Shown here one piece after another: positions 16,971 through 25,661 of a stretch of 64,000 nucleotides of DNA (positions are counted from its first letter, which is position 1; each line of letters opens with the position of its first letter). This DNA comes from Chryseobacterium sp. G0162 (GTDB taxonomy: Bacteria > Bacteroidota > Bacteroidia > Flavobacteriales > Weeksellaceae). The stretch is from NCBI RefSeq assembly GCF_003815715.1, contig NZ_CP033922.1, positions 620,001 through 684,000 of the forward strand. The letters are read 5' to 3'. The notes beneath the pieces are model-generated. The model did no database searches. It was not told where the DNA came from and saw nothing but the letters and a program-made list of their open reading frames with translations. Both the position numbers and the translations under genes were made by a program.

Positions 16971-18488
16971 TTAGTGGAAAAAGTGTCTAACCCCAGTAAA
17001 CATCATTGGAATACTGTGCTCATTAGCAGCTTCTATACTGTCCTGATCTTTTACACTTCCTCCAGGCTGAATGATTGCTTTGATACCTTCCTGAGCGCAG
17101 AAATCTACGACATCACGGAAAGGGAAAAATGCATCAGAAGCGAGTACCAAATCTCCTGTGAATTTTTCTTTTGCTCTTTCAATTGCCTGTTGTGTAGCCC
17201 AGATTCTGTTTACCTGTCCACCTCCGATTCCAAAAGCCTGGATCCCGTTGGAAACCACAATAGCGTTAGATTTCACATATTTCACAACTCTCTGAGAGAA
17301 AAGCAATGCTTTTTTCTGTTCTTCTGTAGGCTGAGTTTCAGTAACTACTTTGATGTCATCCGAGAAGTGTAAATCATTATCCTGAACCAAGATACCACCG
17401 TCTACTTTTACCCATGTTTTCTTGTCAGAAACAGGGTTTACGATTTTGATGATTCTCAGGTTTTTCTTTTTTCTTAAAATTTCAAGAGCTTCTTCGTCGA
17501 AATCCGGAGCCATTACAATCTCAAGGAATGTTTTATTCAGCTCTTCAGCCGTTGCAGCATCGATCTTATAGTTCATAGCAACAATTCCGCCAAAGATAGA
17601 AACCGGATCACATTCGAAAGTTTTTTGATAAGTTTCTAATGCAGATGTACCAATCGCTACTCCACAAGGGGTAGAGTGTTTTACTGCACAACAAGCCATC
17701 TCTTCTTTGAACTCAGTAACTACTTTCCAGCAAAGGTCCATATCACGAAGGTTATTGAAAGAAAGCTCTTTACCTCCAAGCTGTTCGAAGTCTTTCATCG
17801 CTCCGTTCTCGAAAGTAGAAACATAGTAAGCTGCTGACTGGTGAGGGTTTTCACCGTATCTAAGGTCAGAAACTTTTTTGTAAGATGCATTTAAATACGT
17901 TGGATATTCCTCATCTAAAAGCATTCTTGAAATAGCAGCATCATAAGCTGATGTAAGGTTGAATACTTTTCCTGCAAGCTTCTTACGGGTTTCAATATAA
18001 GTATCCCCGTTTTGCTCCATTTCTATTTTTACTGTTGTATAATCTTCTACATCAGTAATTACCGTAACAGAATCAAAGTTTTTCGCTGCAGAACGAAGCA
18101 TTGATGGACCTCCGATATCGATAAACTCTACTTTCTCATGTAAAGAAATGTTTTTGTTCACATTTTCAAAGAAAGGATAAAGGTTTACGATCACCATGTC
18201 AATCAGACCAATTCCGTGCTCCTGAACAGTTTTCATGTGCTCTTCGTTGTTACGAACCGCTAACAGTCCACCGTGAACTTTTGGATGTAAAGTTTTCACT
18301 CTTCCGTCCAACATTTCAGGGAAATTGGTTACCTCATCAATCTGAATTGGATTTAAACCAGCGTCTTTCAAATGTTTGAACGTTCCTCCTGTGGAGATCA
18401 ACTCATAATTCTGAGCTTCCAAAAACTGTGCGAATTCAATTAATCCACTTTTGTCAGAAACACTGATTAAAACTCTCTTTTTACTCAT
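16971..18488 (-). CDS. purH: Bifunctional AICAR transformylase/IMP cyclohydrolase
   Basis: Catalyses the last two steps to IMP. The N-terminal cyclohydrolase domain begins [10 protein letters not shown] and contains S-T-G-G-T and [14 protein letters not shown]. The larger transformylase domain has L-R-Y-G-E-N-P-H-Q (~211), the catalytic region [10 protein letters not shown], and ends in [12 protein letters not shown]. The 505-residue length is normal. It lies between purN and purD; the gap to purN holds a dispersed inverted repeat. Confidence 0.97.
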   Translation of the reverse strand: MSKKRVLISVSDKSGLIEFAQFLEAQNYELISTGGTFKHLKDAGLNPIQIDEVTNFPEMLDGRVKTLHPKVHGGLLAVRNNEEHMKTVQEHGIGLIDMVIVNLYPFFENVNKNISLHEKVEFIDIGGPSMLRSAAKNFDSVTVITDVEDYTTVKIEMEQNGDTYIETRKKLAGKVFNLTSAYDAAISRMLLDEEYPTYLNASYKKVSDLRYGENPHQSAAYYVSTFENGAMKDFEQLGGKELSFNNLRDMDLCWKVVTEFKEEMACCAVKHSTPCGVAIGTSALETYQKTFECDPVSIFGGIVAMNYKIDAATAEELNKTFLEIVMAPDFDEEALEILRKKKNLRIIKIVNPVSDKKTWVKVDGGILVQDNDLHFSDDIKVVTETQPTEEQKKALLFSQRVVKYVKSNAIVVSNGIQAFGIGGGQVNRIWATQQAIERAKEKFTGDLVLASDAFFPFRDVVDFCAQEGIKAIIQPGGSVKDQDSIEAANEHSIPMMFTGVRHFFH

Positions 18489-18581
18489 TTTACTTTCGAT
18501 TTTTACTTTTCACAGTTATTTCAAACTGTATCCGGGTCTTTCACCTCCGGATTACTTTTTATTTTACTTAGATTTTTTTTT

Positions 18582-18658
18582 CAATATAACAATGAGATTC
18601 TTCGCTATGCTCAGAATGACAATTACAATTATTGGTAAACTGATACATTGTTATATTG
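18582..18658. repeat. Inverted-repeat element with REP-like core
   Basis: A perfect 13-bp inverted repeat (CAATATAACAATG at 18582-18594, CATTGTTATATTG at 18646-18658) flanks a core that includes 18594-18621, which on the minus strand reads TGTCATTCTGAGC…GAAGAATCTC. I recognise that word as a repeat common in intergenic DNA of many bacteria. The right part is shared, inverted, with 19738-19790. No gene lies inside; a MITE-like or REP-like origin is plausible. Confidence 0.65.
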
Positions 18659-18663
18659 GTATA

Positions 18664-19230
18664 TTATTTATTTCCCAGGACTTTATTGATCGCTAACGGA
18701 AATATTTCATATTCAATCTGGTGAACTTTCTGGGCTAAGGTTTCGGGAGTATCCTCTGCCGTTACTTCAAAAGATTTCTGAAGAATAGCCTCTCCTTCAT
18801 CAATACCCGGTGTTACAAAATGAACTGTTGCCCCACTCTCTACCTCTTTAGCTTCAATAACAGCATTATGAACGTTCATTCCCCACATTCCTTTTCCTCC
18901 AAATTTCGGAAGCAATGCCGGATGAATATTGATTATTTTACCGTTCCAGTTTTCGCAGAATTCAGGTTTTAAAATGGATAGGAACCCTGCCAATACAATA
19001 AGGTCTGTATTTTGTGGAATTACTTTAGCCAATTCGCTGCTGAAATTCTTTCCTCTTGGAATCACTATGTTTTCTATATTATGATTCTTCGCTCTTTCCA
19101 ATCCGAAACATTCTCTGTCTGCCACGACTAAAGACACTTTTGCATTCTGAATTTCTCCAGCTTCAATGGTATCAATGATTCTCTGCAGATTGGTTCCTGA
19201 ACCAGATACAAGCACTACAATGTTCTTCAT
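18664..19230 (-). CDS. purN: Phosphoribosylglycinamide formyltransferase
   Basis: Third step of purine synthesis: transfers formyl from 10-formyl-THF to GAR. The 188-residue length is typical. Visible: N-terminal V-L-V-S-G-S-G-T-N-L-Q, the catalytic region I-I-N-I-H-P-A-L-L-P-K-F-G-G (Asn and His), and V-E-S-G-A-T-V-H-F-V…I-D-E-G (catalytic Asp). It is part of the purM-orf-purN-purH-purD order on the minus strand. The inverted-repeat element at 18582-18658 follows its stop immediately. Confidence 0.96.
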   Translation of the reverse strand: MKNIVVLVSGSGTNLQRIIDTIEAGEIQNAKVSLVVADRECFGLERAKNHNIENIVIPRGKNFSSELAKVIPQNTDLIVLAGFLSILKPEFCENWNGKIINIHPALLPKFGGKGMWGMNVHNAVIEAKEVESGATVHFVTPGIDEGEAILQKSFEVTAEDTPETLAQKVHQIEYEIFPLAINKVLGNK

Positions 19231-19306
19231 ATTTATTTGATAGCCTTCTGTTAAGATTTAAAACCTTGACAAGGCTTTTTTTACATCTTACAGTCTCCTG
19301 TTTGAT

Positions 19307-19729
19307 TTATTTTATTATTACCCGATGTGTTCCATCCAGTCTTTCTATTTCCTCAACATAAAACCTTGGAGCAAAATCATCACATCCTGATTTTGAATTG
19401 ATTTCCAAACGTCCCTTCAACCTATAGGTCATATGGTATTGATCGGTACGGTTATCATAAAAGTAATCCTTCAACTCTAAAGTCTGAAATCCTTCTGGTA
19501 CCGACGTTTCAGGATTTATATCTTTTCCTAATAAAAGGTTATATCTCGGATCACTTACTTTTTCAACTTTTGCATCATCATTTTCATCTCCGCAGGCATA
19601 TTGCATAAATGTGGCTTCGATGGTAATGAGTTCTCCTAAAGATGTTTTATGTTTCCAGCTATAAAATCCCCAATATCCGACTCCGAGAAGTACTATTATT
19701 ATGAGAAAGTAGCGGATGGATTTGTTCAT
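19307..19729 (-). CDS. Small membrane-anchored protein in the purine block
   Basis: A 140-residue protein I do not recognise. Residues ~6-25 form one membrane segment (F-L-I-I-I-V-L-L-G-V-G-Y-W-G) after a short basic N terminus, so the rest should face the periplasm. The soluble part has two cysteines (Y-A-C-G-D and S-G-C-D-D) and many charged residues. It lies between purM and purN on the same strand, which suggests co-transcription, but nothing links it to purine chemistry. Confidence 0.7.
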   Translation of the reverse strand: MNKSIRYFLIIIVLLGVGYWGFYSWKHKTSLGELITIEATFMQYACGDENDDAKVEKVSDPRYNLLLGKDINPETSVPEGFQTLELKDYFYDNRTDQYHMTYRLKGRLEINSKSGCDDFAPRFYVEEIERLDGTHRVIIK

Positions 19730-19737
19730 TTTGAATG

Positions 19738-19790
19738 TAACAATGTATCAGTCTAGCAATGTAACAATGATTTTAATTGGTACATTGTTA
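19738..19790. repeat. TAACAATGTA inverted repeat, relative of 18582-18658
   Basis: A perfect 10-bp inverted repeat (TAACAATGTA at 19738-19747, TACATTGTTA at 19781-19790) surrounds further CAATGTA/ACAATG copies. The 22 nt from 19739 match the reverse complement of 18632-18652 with about two mismatches, so both gaps carry the same repeat family. It lies between purM and the small membrane protein gene. Confidence 0.65.
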
Positions 19791-19795
19791 AATTA

Positions 19796-20788
19796 TTATA
19801 GTGATAAATTGATTTTCTCTGCTCCTTCAGTGATTTCTCCGATTTCGTAAGCATCATCTAAAAGGTGTAATACTTTTTCAGCATGTTCAGCATCTACAAC
19901 GATTACCATTCCTACACCCATGTTGAAAGTACCGTGCATTTCTTCACGAGCAATTCCACCTCTCTTCTCCAGCTCAAGCATTACACTTGGAATTCTGATT
20001 TTAGAACCGTCGATAGAAGCACAAAGCCCTTCAGGAATAATTCTTGGTACGTTTTCGTACAATCCTCCTCCTGTAATGTGAGCAATTCCACCTACTTTTA
20101 CTTCTTCCAATACTTTATGAATGTCTTTGAAGTATAATCTTGTGGGAACTAAAAGAGTTTCATATAAAGGTTTTCCTTCAAACTCCTCTTCGAAGTTCGG
20201 GAATACTTTTCTTACTAAAGAGAATCCGTTGGAGTGAAATCCTGAGCTTGGCAATGCAATAATTTTGTTACCTGCTTTGATGTTTGAACCATCAATGATC
20301 TGGTCTTTTTCTACAATTCCTACGCAGAATCCGGCAACATCATAATCTCCAGGCTGGTACATTCCCGGCATTTCAGCAGTTTCACCACCGATTAATGCAC
20401 AGTTGTTATCTTTACAAGCATTTACCATTCCAAGAACAATTTCAGCTGCAATTTCAGAATCCAACTTTCCACAAGCTAAATAATCTAAGAAGAATAATGG
20501 CTTAGCACCGTGGCAAAGAATATCATTGGCACACATTGCGAAACAGTCTACTCCTATAGAGTCATATTTTTTGGTATCCAAAGCTACTTTCAGTTTCGTT
20601 CCTACTCCATCTGTTCCTGAAACAAGAACCGGATTTTTATATCCACCGATTTCATAGAAAGCACCAAAACTTCCCAAGTGATTCAACACATTGGAATTGT
20701 GGGTTTCGCCAACTGCTTTTTTAATCTTGTCAACCGTTTTGTATCCTTCTTCTTTGTCTACTCCTGCTGATTTGTAAGTGTTGCTCAT
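19796..20788 (-). CDS. purM: Phosphoribosylformylglycinamidine cyclo-ligase (AIR synthetase)
   Basis: Fifth step of purine synthesis: ATP-dependent ring closure to AIR. The 330-residue length fits. Motifs: Y-K-S-A-G-V-D near the N terminus, V-S-G-T-D-G-V-G-T-K, L-I-G-G-E-T-A-E-M-P-G and H-I-T-G-G-G-L-Y-E-N-V-P-R. It is the first gene of the minus-strand purine block, with a -7 element about 105 nt upstream. The gap carries TCAGATT-type degenerate repeats. Confidence 0.97.
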   Translation of the reverse strand: MSNTYKSAGVDKEEGYKTVDKIKKAVGETHNSNVLNHLGSFGAFYEIGGYKNPVLVSGTDGVGTKLKVALDTKKYDSIGVDCFAMCANDILCHGAKPLFFLDYLACGKLDSEIAAEIVLGMVNACKDNNCALIGGETAEMPGMYQPGDYDVAGFCVGIVEKDQIIDGSNIKAGNKIIALPSSGFHSNGFSLVRKVFPNFEEEFEGKPLYETLLVPTRLYFKDIHKVLEEVKVGGIAHITGGGLYENVPRIIPEGLCASIDGSKIRIPSVMLELEKRGGIAREEMHGTFNMGVGMVIVVDAEHAEKVLHLLDDAYEIGEITEGAEKINLSL

Positions 20789-20892
20789 GTCTGCTTAGAT
20801 TTTTTAGATTATCAGATTCCAGTTCTCAGATTATTTATGATCTGATGCCTGTAGTCTTACTATCTTTATATATTTCAATTTACTTTTTATTT

Positions 20893-20900
20893 CAAATTTA
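20893..20900 (-). promoter_or_regulatory. -7 element of the purine block
   Basis: On the minus strand 20900-20893 reads TAAATTTG (TAnnTTTG), with TTG 17 nt further upstream (20920-20918) as a possible -33 element. It would give purM a leader of about 100 nt. Confidence 0.5.
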
Positions 20901-20912
20901 GAAAACAAAAAA

Positions 20913-20938
20913 GCCGACAATCTTTTCAGATTATCGGC
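20913..20938 (-). terminator. FMN reductase terminator
   Basis: Eleven-position stem GCCGACAATCT/AGATTATCGGC with one mismatch and a 4-nt loop, followed on the minus strand by TTTTTTGTTTTC. Confidence 0.85.
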
Positions 20939-21067
20939 CGTTATTTTATCTCAGAATTTCAGAGCCCACAATTTTCCCTTTATGAGAAAAACATTGTTTA
21001 TAGGAGGTCTGAATTTTCATCTCTTTTCTTTTTGCAAAAATAGTAATTTTAAATGAATATTCAAATT

Positions 21068-21619
21068 CTATTTTTCAAGGATGGTTTCAATCGCCGCAAT
21101 CTTCTTTATTTTTTCTTTTAATTCACTGTTTTTCTCAGCATTAGAGATTTTTTGCTCAGCTTTATCAAAGTTATCATTGAAGAAAGGAAGTGAGAAAGTT
21201 TCTACCACATTTCCACCATGAAAAGGAAAACGCTTAGAGGCAGCTTCCAAAACTCCTGCTCCACCTCTACCTCCTGGTGATGTAGACATCAATAGCATTG
21301 GAACTTCATTCCATACGGTTCTGTCTTTGATTCTGGATACCCAATCAAATACATTTTTGAATGCTGTAGAATACGTACCGTTATGCTCTCCCAAAGAAAC
21401 TAATAGTAAATCTGCGCCATCAATTTTTGCAGCAAAATCATGTGCTTCCTGAGGAACTCCTCCTGCTAATTCTCTTTCATGCTTATAGATTGGCATTTCG
21501 AAAGGATTTAAATCAATCACTTCTACTTCTCCTTTATCAAATAATGTTGACGCATAAGCTACCAACTGCTTGTTCATTGAAACTTCTGAATTACTTCCTG
21601 CTATTGCTAAGATTTTCAT
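21068..21619 (-). CDS. NAD(P)H-dependent FMN reductase family protein
   Basis: A flavodoxin-fold reductase of 183 residues that moves electrons from NAD(P)H to FMN, quinones or azo compounds. Seen: the N-terminal phosphate loop A-I-A-G-S-N-S-E-V-S-M-N-K, the flavin contact S-L-G-E-H-N-G-T-Y-S-T-A-F-K-N-V-F-D-W, and M-S-T-S-P-G-G-R-G-G. It is upstream of the purine block and downstream of a pirin gene, with a 16-bp hairpin before its start. The physiological substrate cannot be told. Confidence 0.88.
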   Translation of the reverse strand: MKILAIAGSNSEVSMNKQLVAYASTLFDKGEVEVIDLNPFEMPIYKHERELAGGVPQEAHDFAAKIDGADLLLVSLGEHNGTYSTAFKNVFDWVSRIKDRTVWNEVPMLLMSTSPGGRGGAGVLEAASKRFPFHGGNVVETFSLPFFNDNFDKAEQKISNAEKNSELKEKIKKIAAIETILEK

Positions 21620-21641
21620 ATGTAGTATTTATTTTTAAGTT

Positions 21642-21688
21642 ATATAAAATCAACATGTGTAATGATTTCACTCATGTTGATTTTATAT
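21642..21688. terminator. 16-bp inverted repeat between the pirin and FMN reductase genes
   Basis: A perfect 16-bp inverted repeat (ATATAAAATCAACATG at 21642-21657 and its complement at 21673-21688) with a 15-nt loop. It can end pirin transcription. It also lies downstream of a -7 element (21710-21717), so it would be a hairpin in the FMN reductase leader RNA. Confidence 0.65.
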
Positions 21689-21709
21689 TATTTTTAATTT
21701 TTAAGGATA

Positions 21710-21717
21710 CAAATTTA
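21710..21717 (-). promoter_or_regulatory. -7 element for the FMN reductase
   Basis: Minus-strand TAAATTTG, 90 nt before the FMN reductase start and 5 nt past the pirin stop. No clear -33 at the usual distance. Confidence 0.4.
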
Positions 21718-21722
21718 GTTTT

Positions 21723-22451
21723 TTATTTAAGATAAGAAGGCAACTCCATCGGTACTTCCATTAATAATATTTCAGTGTCTTCTATAGCTTCAATATTAAA
21801 GCTTTGGGTATCCCAGATTCCCAATCCGTCTCTTTCATTCAGTACACGGTCTCCTACTTTTGCACTTCCTTTTAAAACGAATGCGTACACTCCATTGTCT
21901 TTTTTGTTCAACATATAATTTTTACCGTTTCCTTTTTTGAAGTTGGCGATATTAAACCACGCATCCTGATGAATCCATACTCCGTCATCATTTTTATTAG
22001 GTGATAAAATCTGTTGGAATCCATTGATCTTTTCACCTTCTTTAATGCTTTTCTGGTCATATCTTGGCGCAACATTCAATTCTTTAGGGAACACCCAGAT
22101 TTGTAAGAACTTTACTTCTTCGTCTTTATTTTTGTTGTATTCACTATGTTGTACTCCGGTTCCGGCACTCATCACCTGAATCTCCCCTTTTTTAATTACC
22201 GCCGTAGTACCCATTGAATCTTTATGTTCCAGATCTCCTTCTAAAGGAATGGAAATAATTTCCATATCCCTGTGCGGGTGTGTCCCGAATCCCATTCCCT
22301 GAGAAACGGTATCGTCGTTCAATACTCTCAATACTCCAAAATTCATTCTGTCTTTGTTCTGATAGTTTGCAAAACTGAATGTGTGGTAAGAGTTTAACCA
22401 ACCATGATTAGCATGGCCTCTTGAATCTGCTTTATGATATACTGTTTTCAT
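21723..22451 (-). CDS. Pirin family protein
   Basis: A 242-residue double-cupin protein. The N-terminal cupin has the metal site G-T-H-P-H-R-D-M-E, a later His in Q-H-S-E-Y, and the G-x-L-E-H-K-D-S segment, as in pirins of the YhhW/quercetinase type. These dioxygenate flavonols in vitro or sense redox state; the role here is unknown. The frame is open 45 codons further upstream, but the start at 22451 was chosen because M-K-T-V-Y-H-K-A is the standard pirin N terminus and a -7 promoter element (22471-22478) lies just before it. Confidence 0.92.
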   Translation of the reverse strand: MKTVYHKADSRGHANHGWLNSYHTFSFANYQNKDRMNFGVLRVLNDDTVSQGMGFGTHPHRDMEIISIPLEGDLEHKDSMGTTAVIKKGEIQVMSAGTGVQHSEYNKNKDEEVKFLQIWVFPKELNVAPRYDQKSIKEGEKINGFQQILSPNKNDDGVWIHQDAWFNIANFKKGNGKNYMLNKKDNGVYAFVLKGSAKVGDRVLNERDGLGIWDTQSFNIEAIEDTEILLMEVPMELPSYLK

Positions 22452-22470
22452 TTCTTGATTATTTATGGTA

Positions 22471-22478
22471 CAAATGTA
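22471..22478 (-). promoter_or_regulatory. -7 element of the pirin gene
   Basis: Minus-strand TACATTTG (TAnnTTTG), 19 nt before the chosen pirin start; it supports that start. Confidence 0.5.
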
Positions 22479-22570
22479 CGGGATGGAATGGTCATAAAAA
22501 GTTGATGTAAGATAAGAAAGGAAACTTAAGGGCAAAGAAGGCTGTGAAAGATAATGATTAGGGTAGTTGT

Positions 22571-22598
22571 CTCGCAGATCACACAAATTTTACAGATG
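22571..22598. repeat. CGCAGATT-type repeat, copy 1
   Basis: CTCGCAGATC…TTTACAGAT lies upstream of the pirin gene. Similar words occur at 25449-25466 and 45650-45667, all intergenic, and match a repeat I associate with flavobacterial intergenic DNA. Confidence 0.45.
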
Positions 22599-22652
22599 TT
22601 TATGTTTATTCTTCCTGTTTTTCAGATTCCAGCCAACTCTCATCTCCTTTTC

Positions 22653-23822
22653 CTAAAATGCTTCTTTAATTTTAGACCCTTTCTTCAAATAAAAGAATAA
22701 GACACAGATAATCAACATCAGCACTATCAGTATTCCAAGAATGACAGAGATATAATTAGAAAAATGCCCAAGAACATTCGTTACAATCCCGGTTCCGATT
22801 TGATTGGCAGCCATAAGAAATCCTGAAACTAACACTGAATAGGTTGGAAATTCAACCGTACCCCATCCGATAGAACCCGGAAATATGCTTCCCATAAAAA
22901 AGCCTATTAAGAACATCATCAGTAACAAAATATGGATATTGGGATAGATCAGCAGCAGTAAAAGTAAAAGACCTACCCAAAGTGGAGCGGTTATAAAGAA
23001 TAAAGACAAGTCAAATTTTTTAGAAAAAACTCCGAATAAAAGCCGGTTTAAAGCAATTCCACCCCAGAATAAAGATAAGCCAAGGCTTGCATTACCATTA
23101 TCCAACCCTTTATTTTTAAGAATCACCCCTCCAAAACTCCCAAAAGTTCCTTCTACACAACCGTATAAAATGATAGCAGCAAAAAATATCCATAGCTTTT
23201 TAGGAATTTTAAAATGATCAGGAAGCTCGAAAAATGTTCCTTTATCAATTTTAAGCAATAAAAAGACAATGAAAACAAAGCTCACCACAATGAATATTAA
23301 TCCGGGAACATACATCCAATATTTAACATCTCCTATCAGATTCATCATCAATGGAGAGGTTGACGTCCCCAACCCTACCAGAAACTGAAGGATTAAAATA
23401 GCTGAAGAGTTTTTTTTCTCAAATAAACTCGCGGCCAAAGGGTTGAGGGTTGTAATGGAAAACCCAAATCCCATTCCTGTACAGGCAACTAAAATCAAGA
23501 GTATAGGAAACAATAACGATTTTTCAGTTATAAAATAATGCAGAAACCATAAAGTACCTGTTGAGGCAAGCATTAACAACACCCCAATGACCAGCATTAC
23601 CTTAGGTCCCCATTTATTAACCAAAAACGGAGCACTTAAACAGGAAATAATAATACAGATTACCTGAGGTACAAATAAATTACCAAACTGAGAGGAAGAA
23701 AGTGCAAACAAAGAAGAATCCATAAAAGCATTTCCCAATGCCGGAAAAATCACAAAATTTACTCCGGTCAGGAAAGCCAATAAGAAAACAACAATGATAA
23801 TAACTTTCTTAGAATCCATCAA
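22653..23822 (-). CDS. MFS transporter
   Basis: A 389-residue major facilitator superfamily protein with about 12 hydrophobic segments and little soluble sequence. The first segment begins V-I-I-I-V-V-F-L-L-A-F-L-T-G-V-N. The substrate is not evident; overall feel is that of the sugar/fucose-permease-like branch found in Bacteroidetes. It starts 1 nt after the stop of the upstream GMC oxidoreductase gene, so the two are translationally linked and probably handle the same compound. Confidence 0.85.
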   Translation of the reverse strand: MMDSKKVIIIVVFLLAFLTGVNFVIFPALGNAFMDSSLFALSSSQFGNLFVPQVICIIISCLSAPFLVNKWGPKVMLVIGVLLMLASTGTLWFLHYFITEKSLLFPILLILVACTGMGFGFSITTLNPLAASLFEKKNSSAILILQFLVGLGTSTSPLMMNLIGDVKYWMYVPGLIFIVVSFVFIVFLLLKIDKGTFFELPDHFKIPKKLWIFFAAIILYGCVEGTFGSFGGVILKNKGLDNGNASLGLSLFWGGIALNRLLFGVFSKKFDLSLFFITAPLWVGLLLLLLLIYPNIHILLLMMFLIGFFMGSIFPGSIGWGTVEFPTYSVLVSGFLMAANQIGTGIVTNVLGHFSNYISVILGILIVLMLIICVLFFYLKKGSKIKEAF

Positions 23823-23823
23823 T

Positions 23824-25353
23824 TTACTTTAAAACATCATTTTTGAGATACTCTCCCACTCTTAAGGCCATTGCAATAATCGTGAGCGCCGGATTTACCG
23901 CTCCGCTGGAAACAAAGAATCCGCCGTCCACAATGTATAGGTTTTCCAGATCATGGGCTTTGCAGTAAGTATCAACTACCGAAGTTTCAGGATCAATCCC
24001 CATCTTTGTTGTTCCATTTTGATGGGCGGGTGATGCAATATCCATTCCTTTACTGAAGTAATATCCTTTGAAGAGGAAGCTTTCAAATTTCCCTGATGCT
24101 TTTAAAGCTTTGATCAATTCTGCTTTTAAAAACTCATGTCCTTTCTGGTTATTGTCTGTGTAACTAATTTTAATTTGTCCGTCTTCGACCGTTACCCGGT
24201 TTTCAGAATCCGGTAAATCTTCTGAGGTCAGCCAGAAATCAACCGCATGTTTTGCCATTAAATCAAAGGTAAAGCCCGGAGCAGGAATCGGGCTGTCTGC
24301 TTTAATCTGGTTTTCATCTGATTTGCCTAACATCTGAATATGTCCTAAAGGAAATTCATATCCTCTGGCGGCATGATAGAAATCGTTGATTCCAAATGTC
24401 TTTCCAAATTTGGTAGGATTAGGCTCCGTATACAAAGCGATCAAAGCTGTATTCTGATGAAACATATAATTTCTTCCCACCTGATCTGAAGTATTGGCAA
24501 GTCCATTGGGAAACTGATTGTTTTTACTTTGCAACAATATTGCTGCCGAGTTAATTGCTCCTGCTGAAAGAACAACAAACTCTGCGGTCAATGCTTTGGT
24601 GCCTTCTCCCTGTTCTATAATAACTTCAGTAATTCTTTTTCCTGAGCTATCGGTATTGAGCTTTACAACTTTTGCATTCGTCATCAATTCTACATTTGGA
24701 TATTCCAATGCTTTTGACAAGGCACAAAGATGAGCATCTGCTTTTCTTTCAGAAGCATCGGGGAAGCCATCAAAACGATCTAATGTATAAGGAGCATTAG
24801 CAGTGCTGTGAGGCTTAAAGTTGACTCCGATGGGCAATTCAAAAGGATGCAGTCCATAATCTGTTAATTCATCAACAATTTCCTGAATTCTTGGCTCGTG
24901 AGGTAATGGCAAATGAGGATAAGGTTCCGATTCAAAAGGCTCAGTAGGATCAGATCCTCTTTTTCCATGCACATAAAAAAGTTTTTCGGCTTCCAAATAA
25001 TAAGCTTTTAAATCATCATATTGGATAGGCCAGGCAGGAGAAACACCATCATAATGCTGAATTTCTTTAAAATCCTCTTCTCTTAGACGAAATAAAGCTG
25101 CTCCATAGAATTTGGTATTTCCACCCACATTATAGTGCATTCCTGGTCGAAAAGTCTTTCCGTGTTTATCCAGCCAAACCTCGGTTGTTGTATATCTGTT
25201 TTTCTGAAAAACCTCTACAGAATTCCAGTTTTCTTTTTCCACCGGAACATAATCTCCTCTTTCCAGAATCAGTATATTTTTTCCACTATCAGCCAGTTTA
25301 TAAGCCATAGTAGAACCCCCGGCTCCGGTTCCTATGATGATGATATCGTACAT
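23824..25353 (-). CDS. GMC-family FAD oxidoreductase
   Basis: A flavoenzyme of 509 residues oxidising an alcohol or sugar. Rossmann FAD motif I-I-G-T-G-A-G-G-S-T-M-A-Y-K-L-A (residues 6-21), G-G-N-T-K-F-Y-G-A-A (~78-87), and the GMC C-terminal block H-Q-N-G-T-T-K-M-G…L-Y-I-V-D-G-G-F-F-V-S-S-G-A-V-N-P-A-L-T, with the His/Asn pair near the active site. No signal peptide, so cytoplasmic. It is paired with the MFS transporter 1 nt downstream: uptake then oxidation of a polyol or sugar is an inference. Confidence 0.9.
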   Translation of the reverse strand: MYDIIIIGTGAGGSTMAYKLADSGKNILILERGDYVPVEKENWNSVEVFQKNRYTTTEVWLDKHGKTFRPGMHYNVGGNTKFYGAALFRLREEDFKEIQHYDGVSPAWPIQYDDLKAYYLEAEKLFYVHGKRGSDPTEPFESEPYPHLPLPHEPRIQEIVDELTDYGLHPFELPIGVNFKPHSTANAPYTLDRFDGFPDASERKADAHLCALSKALEYPNVELMTNAKVVKLNTDSSGKRITEVIIEQGEGTKALTAEFVVLSAGAINSAAILLQSKNNQFPNGLANTSDQVGRNYMFHQNTALIALYTEPNPTKFGKTFGINDFYHAARGYEFPLGHIQMLGKSDENQIKADSPIPAPGFTFDLMAKHAVDFWLTSEDLPDSENRVTVEDGQIKISYTDNNQKGHEFLKAELIKALKASGKFESFLFKGYYFSKGMDIASPAHQNGTTKMGIDPETSVVDTYCKAHDLENLYIVDGGFFVSSGAVNPALTIIAMALRVGEYLKNDVLK

Positions 25354-25448
25354 TTTTTAGAATTTGGTGTATCTAATTTAGAGATAAAAAAGTCAGAACC
25401 AGCTTAACAAAATGTTAATTTTCAATCAATTGAATATATTTTCATTTC

Positions 25449-25466
25449 CCACAGATTCCGCAGATT
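25449..25466. repeat. CGCAGATT-type repeat, copy 2
   Basis: CCACAGATTCCGCAGATT: two near-identical 9-nt units in tandem. Related words at 22571 and 45650. Confidence 0.5.
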
Positions 25467-25576
25467 TTTATCTACGTAATAAGGTATTACTCAATTTAAT
25501 TTTTAATCCAATCTGTGAGATTATTATAAATTATAATGAAAAATGATATAGGTTTTGGAAGGGATTTAAAATATGA

Positions 25577-25596
25577 AAGCGGGCTAAAGCCCGCTT
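25577..25596. terminator. GC-rich hairpin at the end of the starch locus
   Basis: Nine-bp perfect stem AAGCGGGCT/AGCCCGCTT with almost no loop, in otherwise A/T-rich DNA, 66 nt past the sugar transporter stop. Terminator or a short palindromic repeat. Confidence 0.6.
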
Positions 25597-25661
25597 CTAG
25601 TGAATTTTGATACTATTATTATAGATGTTATGCTTGTCGATTGTCGTCTTTATATATTTAA

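Larger units (their letters stand above)
25354..25661. other. Gap between GMC oxidoreductase and starch locus
   Basis: A 308-nt gap holding a CGCAGATT-type repeat (25449-25466), an ATCTGTGAGATT word near 25510 and a strong hairpin (25577-25596). No gene seen. Confidence 0.65.

Noticed and set aside
22452..22586. Upstream extension of the pirin gene
   Set aside because: The extra 45 residues do not match pirins, and a -7 promoter element lies inside them.
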